In this document: positions 40,820-48,738 of the stretch, one piece after another
Position numbering within the stretch: position 1 is the first letter of the stretch
How the letters are laid out: every line of letters starts with the position of its first letter
Origin: Mucilaginibacter robiniae
GTDB lineage: Bacteria > Bacteroidota > Bacteroidia > Sphingobacteriales > Sphingobacteriaceae
Length of the DNA stretch: 64,000 bases
Direction of reading: 5' to 3'
Assembly: GCF_012849215.1 (NCBI RefSeq)
Contig: NZ_CP051682.1
Location: 1,798,001 to 1,862,000, forward strand
Translations under genes and position numbers: made by a program
Notes under the pieces: generated by a model
The model's input: only the letters and a program-made list of their open reading frames with translations
What the model was told of the DNA's origin: nothing
The model's database searches: none

Positions 40820-42436
40820 CTACTCTCCTAACAAGGCTTTTAATGTTTCAATGGTGTCAGCCTCTTCTTTCGGTTTATCATGCCGCCAGCGTAAAATGCG
40901 GGGAAAGCGCAGGGCGACGCCCGATTTGTGGCGGGTTGATTTATTGATTCCTTCAAAGCCTATTTCGAATACCAGTTCGGGCTTTACAGTACGTACCGGA
41001 CCAAATTTCTCTAACGTATTGCGTTTTACAAAGGCATCTACCTTGTTAATTTCCGTATCGGTTAACCCGGAATAGGCTTTGGCAAAAGGTACTAGCTTAT
41101 CGCCATCCCATACAGCAAAGGTGTAGTCGGTATATAAATCAGCTCTCCGCCCATGACCTTTTTGCGCATAAACCATAACGGCATCAATAGAAAGCGGATC
41201 AATTTTCCACTTCCACCAATCGCCACGCCGACGACCGACCTGGTAATGTGCCTCCTTACGTTTCAGCATAATGCCTTCGGCTGTCATGCCTCGCGATTGT
41301 TCACGAATTTCTGCCAGTTCTTCCCAACTGTTAAAAGTAATTATTGGCGAAATGCGGAACATTTCTGGGAACGGCGTAGTTTGTTGTAAGCTTTCTAATG
41401 CTAAGCGGCGTTCTGCTTGTGTTTTATAACGAATATCTTCCCCGTTATACTCTAAGCAGTCATAAGCAATTAGGGCTACAGGGCTTTCTTCCAGTATTTT
41501 TTTGTTCAGTGTTTTACGACCAATTCGGGTTTGTAACACAGCAAAAGGTAACGGCTGGCCCTCTTTGAAGCTTAATATTTCGCCATCTATTACTGTTCCA
41601 TCCGGTAAGTGTTGCAGAAAAGGATGTAGTTCCGGGAACTTGTCGGTAGCTAAATCTTCACCACGGCTCCAAATGTAGATGCCACCATCGCGCTTGATGA
41701 GTTGTGCCCGAATGCCATCCCATTTCCACTCCGCCTGCCACTGTGCAGCATCACCCAACAAAGTTTGTAGTGCTTCTGGCGTTTTCTGCTTTTCAGAAGT
41801 TTCCTGCACCGGGTAAGCCAAAAAGAAAGGATATGGCCTTGATACGTCTTCTGTAGCCGTATCAGTATGCACTAAATCTTCATATTGATAGGTACCTGGC
41901 ATCCAGTTACCCATTAAGCGGTGCGTAATAGTGGCGGTGTCCAGTCCGGCTACATCAGCTAAAGCTTTAATCACCAAATTCTGTGAAACACCTACCCGGA
42001 AACTGCCCATCAATATCTTGTTAAATACAAAGCGCTCCTGTCGGCCCAACATTGCCCATGATTGCATAAGCCAATGATGCTTTTCTACTTCAGGCTGATT
42101 ATTCAGCGCATTAATCTCAGCTATCCACTCTGTTAATGTTTTGTTACTGGCATTGCTATAATCGGGCAACATTAAGGCGACAGCTTCGGCTAAATCACCT
42201 ACTACATGGTAACTTTCTTCAAACAACCAAGCCGGAATATTAGAAGCCTCAATAGCCCAGGTGCGAAATTGCGTGGCATTAATTTGCCGCTTAGGGCTTC
42301 GTCCGGTAAATAAAGCCAGCATGTGCATTTTATCCGTATCAGGCACACTTAGCAAGTATTCTTTCAGTGCTTTAACCTTATCGTTGGTTTTGTTCGTTTC
42401 ATCTAAAGCAGTGAATAGTTGTGCAAAGGCCTTCAT
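40820..42436 (-). CDS. ATP-dependent DNA ligase (DNA-damage-response type)
   Basis: 538 residues. An N-terminal helical DNA-binding domain (about 1-210) has RFVFNKILMGSFRVGVSQNL. The nucleotidyltransferase motif I KWDGIR starts at Lys238, the AMP-accepting residue, in EWKWDGIRAQL. Motifs IsRGEDL, DGEILSF, LIAYDCLEYNGED, EGIMLKRKEAHY and WWKWKIDPLSIDAVM follow. The OB-fold domain closes the protein (FGPVRTVKPELVFEIGFEGI, then LRFPRILRWR). It belongs to the ligases accompanied by an MBL exonuclease, here the overlapping upstream gene. The helicase and PdeM endonuclease often found with this pair are absent. Confidence 0.93.
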   Translation of the reverse strand: MKAFAQLFTALDETNKTNDKVKALKEYLLSVPDTDKMHMLALFTGRSPKRQINATQFRTWAIEASNIPAWLFEESYHVVGDLAEAVALMLPDYSNASNKTLTEWIAEINALNNQPEVEKHHWLMQSWAMLGRQERFVFNKILMGSFRVGVSQNLVIKALADVAGLDTATITHRLMGNWMPGTYQYEDLVHTDTATEDVSRPYPFFLAYPVQETSEKQKTPEALQTLLGDAAQWQAEWKWDGIRAQLIKRDGGIYIWSRGEDLATDKFPELHPFLQHLPDGTVIDGEILSFKEGQPLPFAVLQTRIGRKTLNKKILEESPVALIAYDCLEYNGEDIRYKTQAERRLALESLQQTTPFPEMFRISPIITFNSWEELAEIREQSRGMTAEGIMLKRKEAHYQVGRRRGDWWKWKIDPLSIDAVMVYAQKGHGRRADLYTDYTFAVWDGDKLVPFAKAYSGLTDTEINKVDAFVKRNTLEKFGPVRTVKPELVFEIGFEGINKSTRHKSGVALRFPRILRWRHDKPKEEADTIETLKALLGE

Positions 42437-43527
42437 TTTGTATCCTCCACTCCTTCTAAATTTTCATTATCAGCTGATGTATTTGAGTTCTCATTTTCTG
42501 GTGCAGGTTCACTTTCCGGCTGTACAGTTCCTTCTTCCTCACCACCGTATAAAGTATGCACTTCGTGTGCATCAAAACCGATTTCACTCAAGTAACGGGC
42601 AAAGCTGGCTGTATAGCCGTGGGTAAGATATACCTTTTCGCAGCCGGTGGCATCAATAGCACTTACCAAGCCATCCCAGTCGGCATGGTCAGAAAGAATA
42701 ATTCCACGATCGGCCGCCCGGCGGCGTTTGGCGCCACGCAAAGCCATCCAGCCCGAGCAGTAACCAAAGCTGTAAGGTTGAAATTTCCGCATCCAGGGTG
42801 TACCTACTGCCGATGGTGGCGCTATTACAATACCTTTGCGTATAGCTTCTTTAGGCGTATCGGCCGTGATGCGTTGGGTAGGTTGCAGTACAATGCCATT
42901 GCGGCGTAAAGCTTCATTGGTATTTTCAATAACGCCATGCGTAAAAATGGGGCCATTACAACTATCCAGATTTTGCAAAATACGCTGTGCCTTACCTAGC
43001 GAGTAGCCAACAATTACGGTACCCAAACCATTTTCCAGATTGTTTTTCCACCAGGCATTTACCTCAGCAAAAACATCAACCTGAGGCTTCCACTTGTATA
43101 TAGGCAAACCAAAGGTACATTCAGATATAAAATGATGACAGGGTACCGGCTCAAAAGGCGTACAAACCCCATCGTCTTCTACTTTATAATCACCAGATAC
43201 TACCCAAACTTCGCCCTGGCTTTCCACCCTGATTTGTGCCGAACCAATAACATGTCCGGCTGGGTGCAGAGATATTTGTACACCGTTTTTGTGTACGGTT
43301 TCACCGTAGGCAACGGTTCTTAAGTTAATATCGCTGCCTAAGCGGTAATACAATACCTCGCGTGAGAGGTTGTGCGCTAAATAATGTTTATGACCTGCAT
43401 AGGCATGGTCGCTGTGTGCATGGGTAATAACTGCATCATCTACCGGCTGCCATGGGTCAATGTAGAACTGACCTTTGGAGCAGTAAATACCTTTATCTGT
43501 AAATTCTAGCAAAGGTTTATCGGGCAT
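42433..43527 (-). CDS. Ligase-associated DNA exonuclease (MBL fold, SNM1-like)
   Basis: 364 residues. The MBL motif HAHSDH lies at 36-41, with further metal ligands in HPAGHVIGSAQI and VVSGDYKVEDDGVC. The later segments SECTFGLPIYKW, TVIVGYSLGKAQRILQNLDS, IILSDHADWDGLVSAIDATG and VYLTHGYTASFARYL match this group. It is a metal-dependent DNA exonuclease thought to clean ends before ligation. The C-terminus (from about 320) is an acidic Glu/Asn/Pro-rich tail. The stop overlaps the ligase start by four bases, so the two are translationally coupled. Confidence 0.93.
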   Translation of the reverse strand: MPDKPLLEFTDKGIYCSKGQFYIDPWQPVDDAVITHAHSDHAYAGHKHYLAHNLSREVLYYRLGSDINLRTVAYGETVHKNGVQISLHPAGHVIGSAQIRVESQGEVWVVSGDYKVEDDGVCTPFEPVPCHHFISECTFGLPIYKWKPQVDVFAEVNAWWKNNLENGLGTVIVGYSLGKAQRILQNLDSCNGPIFTHGVIENTNEALRRNGIVLQPTQRITADTPKEAIRKGIVIAPPSAVGTPWMRKFQPYSFGYCSGWMALRGAKRRRAADRGIILSDHADWDGLVSAIDATGCEKVYLTHGYTASFARYLSEIGFDAHEVHTLYGGEEEGTVQPESEPAPENENSNTSADNENLEGVEDTK

Positions 43528-43574
43528 ATAGATAGAAAATAGTAGCTAAGTAAGTTAAAAAAATGATTACAAAC

Positions 43575-43604
43575 CAAAAGCGCCGGCTTTTTAGCCCGGC
43601 GCTT
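43575..43604 (-). terminator. Intrinsic terminator of the tail-specific protease gene
   Basis: On the minus strand AAGCGCCG and CGGCGCTT pair around an inner GGCT-AAAAAGC region and are followed by TTTTGG. It lies 34 bases after the stop at 43638 and before the exonuclease gene. Confidence 0.75.
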
Positions 43605-43637
43605 CGAAATTAGTTGATTAGGCTATCGAATTACAAA

Positions 43638-45785
43638 TTATTGTGGCTGACTAATAACACCAGTGTACTGATTGCCTTTAGCCAGATTGATATAATCAGT
43701 CATGATTTGACCTGCTTCAAATTTCAAGAAATCTAAATCTTCACCTTTTGGAGCAGTTTGGCCTTTTTTAAGTGGTGTTAAGCCCAATGCTGCCCGGCGC
43801 AGGTTACCACGTTCAAAGTTTTTCTGATCGTCGGCATCCCGTTGTGTTTTCAATTGCTTTTCATTCAATGTGATGCTTTTTTCATTTTCACGTTTTTTGA
43901 AATCAGCAATATCTTCCAGCAAGTATTTGTAGCTAGCATTGCTTTCCATACGTTGCTGATGAAGTTTAGCCAGCTGCGGTACTACACTGCTTAAATCACC
44001 CACCTTAACATAGTTGCTTTTAGCAATAACATCAAAAGGTAAAGCTGAAGGCTCGGTATCTTCACCATATTTATCTAAAGGAATTACCGATGGGAACTGA
44101 ATATCCGGTGTTACTCCTTTGTGCTGGGTTGAGCTACCACTAATACGGTAAAATTTAGCTACAGTTAAGTTTAGCTGACCATAACGGCTTTCGGCACCTG
44201 TACCTTCCTGCTGTTTTTTACCGGTTATTTTGCTTACCATATTACCTAATGATGAACTTAATACTTCATCCAGATCAATGGCGCTTTGTACGGTACCTTT
44301 ACCATAAGTTTGTGTACCGATAATTAAACCACGACCATAATCCTGTATTGCACCTGCAAAAATTTCAGAAGCAGAGGCACTAAAGCGGTCAGTCATGATA
44401 GCCAGCGGACCAGCATAAGCTACTGATGGGTCTTCATCTTCATTAACCTCTACCCGGTTGTGCGTATCACGCACCTGTACTACCGGACCTTGTTTAATGA
44501 ATAAACCGGTTAGTTCGATAGCTTCAATTAATGAACCGCCGCCATTCTGACGAAGGTCTAACACCACACCATCTACATTTTCGCGTTTCAAAGTATCTAA
44601 TATCAACCTTACGTCGCGGGTAGTGCTTTGGTAGTTCGGGTCTTTAGCACGGTAAGCATTAAAATCAATGTAAAATGCGGGTACGTTGATGATACCAATT
44701 TTCATGGTTTTACCATTGCTGTTATAGGTGCGTATTTCTTTACGAGCCAATTGGTCTTTCAAAACAATCTTTTCGCGCACCATTTCTACATAATGAGGCT
44801 TATCTGAAGCGCCGGTACCTTTAGGCAGCAATTTCAAGCGAACTACAGTTCCTTTAGTACCCCGTATTAAGGCAATGGCATTTTCAATACGCCAGCCCAC
44901 TACATCTTTAAACTCACCGTTTTTGCCCTGAGCTACCCCTATAATCCGGTCATCAATATTGATTTGCTTGCTTTTATCAGCAGGACCGCCCGGAACTATA
45001 GTTTTTATAGTAATATACTCATTTTGTGATTGCAGTGAAGCACCAATACCTTCCAGCGAGCGAGACATTTCAATATTGAAGTTAGCTGCATTAGCCGGAT
45101 TAAAATAGTCGGTATGCGGGTCAACAGCTTCAGTAAACGCGTTCATGAACGTTTGAAACACATCCTGATTAGAAAGCTTGCGAGCCTGGCTTAACAGGTC
45201 TTGATAGCGCTTACGTAGCGTTGTTCGGTTTTTAGCCATATCGGTGCTGGCTAAACGCAGGTTTAGCAAATCATATTTTACCCGTTGCGTCCACAGCGTG
45301 TTCATCGCTGCTTCTGAAGTAACCCATGGCAGGTTATCGCGGTCATAAGTAAAAGTTTCGTTCTTATTATAATCAAAGTTCTTGTCAATCTGGGTTAACG
45401 AGTAATTGATTCTTTCCAGATAACGTTTTTGAAACAGATTGAATATATAAAAAGCAGGTGCCAGGTTGCCGGTTTTCAAATCATCATCCAGCTCAGTTTT
45501 GTACTGATCCATATCCTTTACATCAGCCGCCAGCAAATAATTGTGGTTCTCATCCAGCGCTTTGATGTAACGGTTATACACTTCTGTTGAAAGCGAATCG
45601 TTCAGCTTAACTTTTTTATAATTGAAATTGGTAATTAATGATGCTACTTCTTTACATACCAAGCCCTGCTGCTGATCGGGCTGCAAATTGGTAGAGCCCG
45701 GCACATTTACTGGTGCTGCCGAAGGCGATGCCTTGCAGGCCAATGCAGCGCCAAGTACAGCAAGGAGGTATATTTTTTTGAACAT
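43638..45785 (-). CDS. Tail-specific (C-terminal processing) protease, S41 family
   Basis: 715 residues from the ATG at 45785, giving a lipoprotein signal MFKKIYLLAVLGAALAC with Cys17. The open frame extends to 45878, but that would include the terminator at 45861-45892, so the internal start is preferred. The N-terminal helical part is typical of the long Prc form (NRYIKALDENHNYLLAADV). The PDZ domain (about 245-330) includes IVPGGPADKSKQINIDDRII. The S41 domain carries the Ser in FSASASEIFAGA and the Lys in TYGKGTVQSA. A C-terminal DUF3340-like tail follows. It degrades or trims envelope proteins in the periplasm. Confidence 0.93.
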   Translation of the reverse strand: MFKKIYLLAVLGAALACKASPSAAPVNVPGSTNLQPDQQQGLVCKEVASLITNFNYKKVKLNDSLSTEVYNRYIKALDENHNYLLAADVKDMDQYKTELDDDLKTGNLAPAFYIFNLFQKRYLERINYSLTQIDKNFDYNKNETFTYDRDNLPWVTSEAAMNTLWTQRVKYDLLNLRLASTDMAKNRTTLRKRYQDLLSQARKLSNQDVFQTFMNAFTEAVDPHTDYFNPANAANFNIEMSRSLEGIGASLQSQNEYITIKTIVPGGPADKSKQINIDDRIIGVAQGKNGEFKDVVGWRIENAIALIRGTKGTVVRLKLLPKGTGASDKPHYVEMVREKIVLKDQLARKEIRTYNSNGKTMKIGIINVPAFYIDFNAYRAKDPNYQSTTRDVRLILDTLKRENVDGVVLDLRQNGGGSLIEAIELTGLFIKQGPVVQVRDTHNRVEVNEDEDPSVAYAGPLAIMTDRFSASASEIFAGAIQDYGRGLIIGTQTYGKGTVQSAIDLDEVLSSSLGNMVSKITGKKQQEGTGAESRYGQLNLTVAKFYRISGSSTQHKGVTPDIQFPSVIPLDKYGEDTEPSALPFDVIAKSNYVKVGDLSSVVPQLAKLHQQRMESNASYKYLLEDIADFKKRENEKSITLNEKQLKTQRDADDQKNFERGNLRRAALGLTPLKKGQTAPKGEDLDFLKFEAGQIMTDYINLAKGNQYTGVISQPQ

Positions 45786-45860
45786 GTCTTTAAACTTTTC
45801 TAAATCGGTATCTATGTTAAACATCAATATTAATGCCTGTATTGTGTGTACGCCAAAGTA

Positions 45861-45892
45861 AATAAAAAGAGACAGCATTTTAGCTGTCTCTT
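45861..45892 (-). terminator. Intrinsic terminator of the TPR-like gene
   Basis: Minus strand AAGAGACAGC / GCTGTCTCTT, a perfect 10-bp stem with loop TAAAAT, followed by TTTATTT. It lies about 100 bases after the stop at 45990 and upstream of the true start of the protease gene. Confidence 0.85.
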
Positions 45893-45989
45893 GTATACAA
45901 ATAACGATATTGTTATAATGTTTTATATGATACTTACAATTTTAAAGTATTTTTATTAGTACAAACCTGAAGTTTAAAGTGTTAACCCT

Positions 45990-46589
45990 TTAAAAAGTAC
46001 CAGCAACTGCACTGGTATAAGTAGCTGCAGGTGTTAAAGCAGCCAATTTGGTATGCTGCAAATCACTCAGCTTTTTTTGAGTTAAAGTTACATCATCTGC
46101 CCAGCCGTGTGCATTAGCTAAATCGCGGGCTTCTTCTAAATCTTGCTGAGCCAAGGCATAGTCACCAATATTGGTTTTCACCCAAGCTAAATCAACCAGA
46201 TTGGCAATAGTAAGGCGGTCATTATTTTGCTGGCGCGATAGGTTATTACTTTGCAGGAAGAACCACTTGGCCTCGGTCATTTTATTTTGTTTAATATACA
46301 CTTTAGCCAATTCGGTAAAGCTGTAGCTGGCATCTTCATACTCCCGGAAACGCATTTGGTGCTGGGCAGTTTTCATCACCGTTATCCGATATAAATCAAG
46401 CCCGTACTCACTGGCGCCCATTTCAACACGAGTTAACTGTGGCTTGGCAGGCGGTAAACCTTTCCACTGAAAAGCTAAACTTTTGGCTTCTAGATTAAGC
46501 GGAACATGTTTGGCTTTACCAAAATGCCACCATTGTGCCGAAGCTGAAAAACTAACACCACACAATACGAGCAGTAGAAGTGCCTTCAT
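45990..46589 (-). CDS. Secreted protein with TPR-like helices
   Basis: 199 residues. A signal peptide ending in SASAQ precedes WWHFGKAKHVPLNLEAKSLA. From about residue 75 the sequence forms helical hairpins with TPR-like spacing (YEDASYSFTELAKVYIKQNK, AKWFFLQSNNLSRQQNN, DYALAQQDLEEARDLANAHG). The family is not recognised. A periplasmic protein-interaction role is inferred. It has its own terminator and no close partner. Confidence 0.75.
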   Translation of the reverse strand: MKALLLLVLCGVSFSASAQWWHFGKAKHVPLNLEAKSLAFQWKGLPPAKPQLTRVEMGASEYGLDLYRITVMKTAQHQMRFREYEDASYSFTELAKVYIKQNKMTEAKWFFLQSNNLSRQQNNDRLTIANLVDLAWVKTNIGDYALAQQDLEEARDLANAHGWADDVTLTQKKLSDLQHTKLAALTPAATYTSAVAGTF

Positions 46590-46675
46590 GAGATTCTTTA
46601 TTGTTTGAGTTTAATTTAATTAATTAGCAAGTAAATATACCGCTATTACGGTAATTGCTGGATAGAAGATGCAAA

Positions 46676-47518
46676 TTAATTAAAATATTTTACCTCGCCA
46701 TTATGCAAAGCCCAAACCATATACGGGTGGGTGTCGGCATAATATAATTCGCCGCTGGCGGTAAGGCCGATAACACCGGCAAATCCATCAAAAGGCTTTA
46801 ACTCCTCCAATGTTTTCCGGGTGGCTTGTTCCAAGGTCATTCCATCAGTTACACGGGTAACAATTTTAGTGGCAATAGCGCCGCTTACAATATCTTCGCC
46901 CACACCGGTACAGGATATGCCTGCATGTGCATTTACATAGTTGCCTGCTACAGTAGCCGAATCACTTACCCGACCCGGCATTTCATACCCTTTGCCACCG
47001 GTTGAAGTTCCGGCAGCTAAATTTCCGCTAGCATCTAACGCTACGCAACCTACCGTACCCAAGCGAATAGAATCATTCAGCTTTGTTTCGTATTCCTGAC
47101 GGCGTTGTGGTATCTCGGGATTATAATAATCAAAGCCGTTTTCGCGGGCAAAGTGTTGGGCACCGCTACCGCTTAGTACACGATCATCGAAAGGCATCAG
47201 CTTTTCAGCCACCTGTATGGGGTTTTTTACATCCTCTACATTAATTACTCCCGAAAAACGCAGGGTTTGCCCGTCCATTAAAGCCGCGCTCAACTTTATT
47301 TTACCATCGCTTTGTATTTGCGAGCCGGTACCGGCATTAAACAAGTCGCAATCTTCCAGTAAGCTGATGGTGTACACTACCGTTTCGGTAGCGGTATGAG
47401 TTTGCAGGTAATCATAACCTTGCTGCACAATTTTCGCTAAGGCTTGTTGCTTGGCGTGTTTAACCTCTTGGTTGGTGCTGGATTCACTAAAGAAGCCGCC
47501 GTGAATGATAAGTTTCAT
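46676..47518 (-). CDS. Isoaspartyl peptidase / plant-type L-asparaginase
   Basis: 280 residues, Ntn-hydrolase of the T2 family. The autoproteolytic site is G-T155 in RLGTVGCVALD, where Thr becomes the nucleophile after self-cleavage. LLEDCDLFNAGTGSQIQSDG, MDGQTLRFSGVINVEDVKNP and TSTGGKGYEMPGRVSDS follow the family pattern, the last including the substrate-binding Arg. Such enzymes split beta-aspartyl dipeptides, including the beta-Asp-Arg product of cyanophycinase. It lies downstream of the cyanophycinase gene on the same strand, 143 bases away, and completes the cyanophycin degradation path. Confidence 0.92.
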   Translation of the reverse strand: MKLIIHGGFFSESSTNQEVKHAKQQALAKIVQQGYDYLQTHTATETVVYTISLLEDCDLFNAGTGSQIQSDGKIKLSAALMDGQTLRFSGVINVEDVKNPIQVAEKLMPFDDRVLSGSGAQHFARENGFDYYNPEIPQRRQEYETKLNDSIRLGTVGCVALDASGNLAAGTSTGGKGYEMPGRVSDSATVAGNYVNAHAGISCTGVGEDIVSGAIATKIVTRVTDGMTLEQATRKTLEELKPFDGFAGVIGLTASGELYYADTHPYMVWALHNGEVKYFN

Positions 47519-47633
47519 AAAAGCTCTATTTTACAGATCCATCATGGTGCGAAATAGCATAATAATCTCTAATGAATAATGTAAATTCATAGAGGTTACT
47601 TTATTCCCAGCAATGATGGTTTATTTTTATATG

Positions 47634-47661
47634 TCTTGGTTCCTGACTTTTGGCTCTCCCC
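47634..47661 (+). repeat. Heptanucleotide tandem repeat, copy 4 (partial)
   Basis: TCTTGGT, TCCTGAC, TTTTGGC and a weaker TCTCCCC, in phase, the same family as 9986-10020. It abuts the stop codon of the cyanophycinase gene (47662), as copy 1 abuts ffh. Confidence 0.65.
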
Positions 47662-48573
47662 TCAATCCTTATCCGGTGCCTGCAAATATACACCATCTTC
47701 CACCTTTACCTTCTTCTTCATAATCAGGCGGTGCTGATTCATGTCGTATCGATCAAATATCGACATCACGTGCACCTTTAAGCCTTCAATGGATACCGGC
47801 GAACCCATTTCTACTTCGTAAATATTGGTTTGCACCATGCTTTTACCATCTACCACAATAGTAAGGCCCGAACCAATAGCCTCCATCATACTGCCTTCGG
47901 TAATCAGCAAACCGGCATCTTCGCCCAGGCCAATACCTAATATGCCAGGGTTGCTGGCTACAGCATAAAACAACCGACCAATGCGCCCACGCTGTACAAA
48001 GTGCGTATCAATAATGACATGATCGATAAAGCCTAAGCCAGCAGTAATCTGCACCTCCCCTTTCACCAGTGCCTCATTGCTGCTACCCCGGTAAATCATA
48101 TTGGTACTGGCAGCAGCCGCCCCGGCAGAAGTACCAGCCACAATAAAGTTTTCATAACAATACCGGTGCTTTAAAATCTGTAAAAATTCAGTACCGCCAA
48201 AGATAGAACTCAGCCGCAGCTGATCACCCCCGCTAAACATCACCACATCCGCCTGCTTTATACGCTCAATATATTCTGGGCGGAGGGCATCCTCACGGCT
48301 GCGAATATCCAGCACATTTACATGCGTTACCTGCAACTGATTAAATGCTTTAATATATTCCTGTCCTACCAGTTCGGGTATTTGTGAAGCCGTTGTAATA
48401 ACTTCCACTTTTGAACCTTCCTGCTTGGCTGATTCCAGCACAATACGTTTTAAAATACCCCGCTCAAAAAATTTAATATAATCAGGTTTCATGATATGCT
48501 CTTCCGCACTCACATTTGTACCTAAATCAACTGCGCCACCTATTATTATTAGTTTTCCTTTTGGGGTATTCAT
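47662..48573 (-). CDS. cphB: Cyanophycinase
   Basis: 303 residues. An S51-type serine hydrolase: the nucleophile Ser149 lies in VAGTSAGAAAAS, with FSGGDQLRLSSIFGG upstream and HVIIDTHFVQRGRIGRLF (catalytic His) downstream. GIGLGEDAGLLI is another family landmark. It cuts cyanophycin, the poly-aspartate/arginine polymer, into beta-Asp-Arg dipeptides. No signal peptide is present, so it acts on intracellular polymer. It is divergent from cphA, with about 165 bases between, and upstream of the isoaspartyl peptidase on its own strand. Confidence 0.94.
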   Translation of the reverse strand: MNTPKGKLIIIGGAVDLGTNVSAEEHIMKPDYIKFFERGILKRIVLESAKQEGSKVEVITTASQIPELVGQEYIKAFNQLQVTHVNVLDIRSREDALRPEYIERIKQADVVMFSGGDQLRLSSIFGGTEFLQILKHRYCYENFIVAGTSAGAAAASTNMIYRGSSNEALVKGEVQITAGLGFIDHVIIDTHFVQRGRIGRLFYAVASNPGILGIGLGEDAGLLITEGSMMEAIGSGLTIVVDGKSMVQTNIYEVEMGSPVSIEGLKVHVMSIFDRYDMNQHRLIMKKKVKVEDGVYLQAPDKD

Positions 48574-48738
48574 CCTTATTCTTTAATCGATCCATTACAA
48601 AGTAATATAAAAATGTACTTTTTTATTTAATATGTATCAAAATAATCGCAATGCTGCATCAAAAATTGCATTACGTTGTTACAAACCTTAAATTTATAAC
48701 AAAACTTAAAGCCAAACTATATAGCCCTACCTGCATTT

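Noticed and set aside
43638..45878. Longer start of the tail-specific protease at 45878
   Set aside because: The extension contains the intrinsic terminator of the upstream gene and buries the lipoprotein signal. The start at 45785 is preferred.
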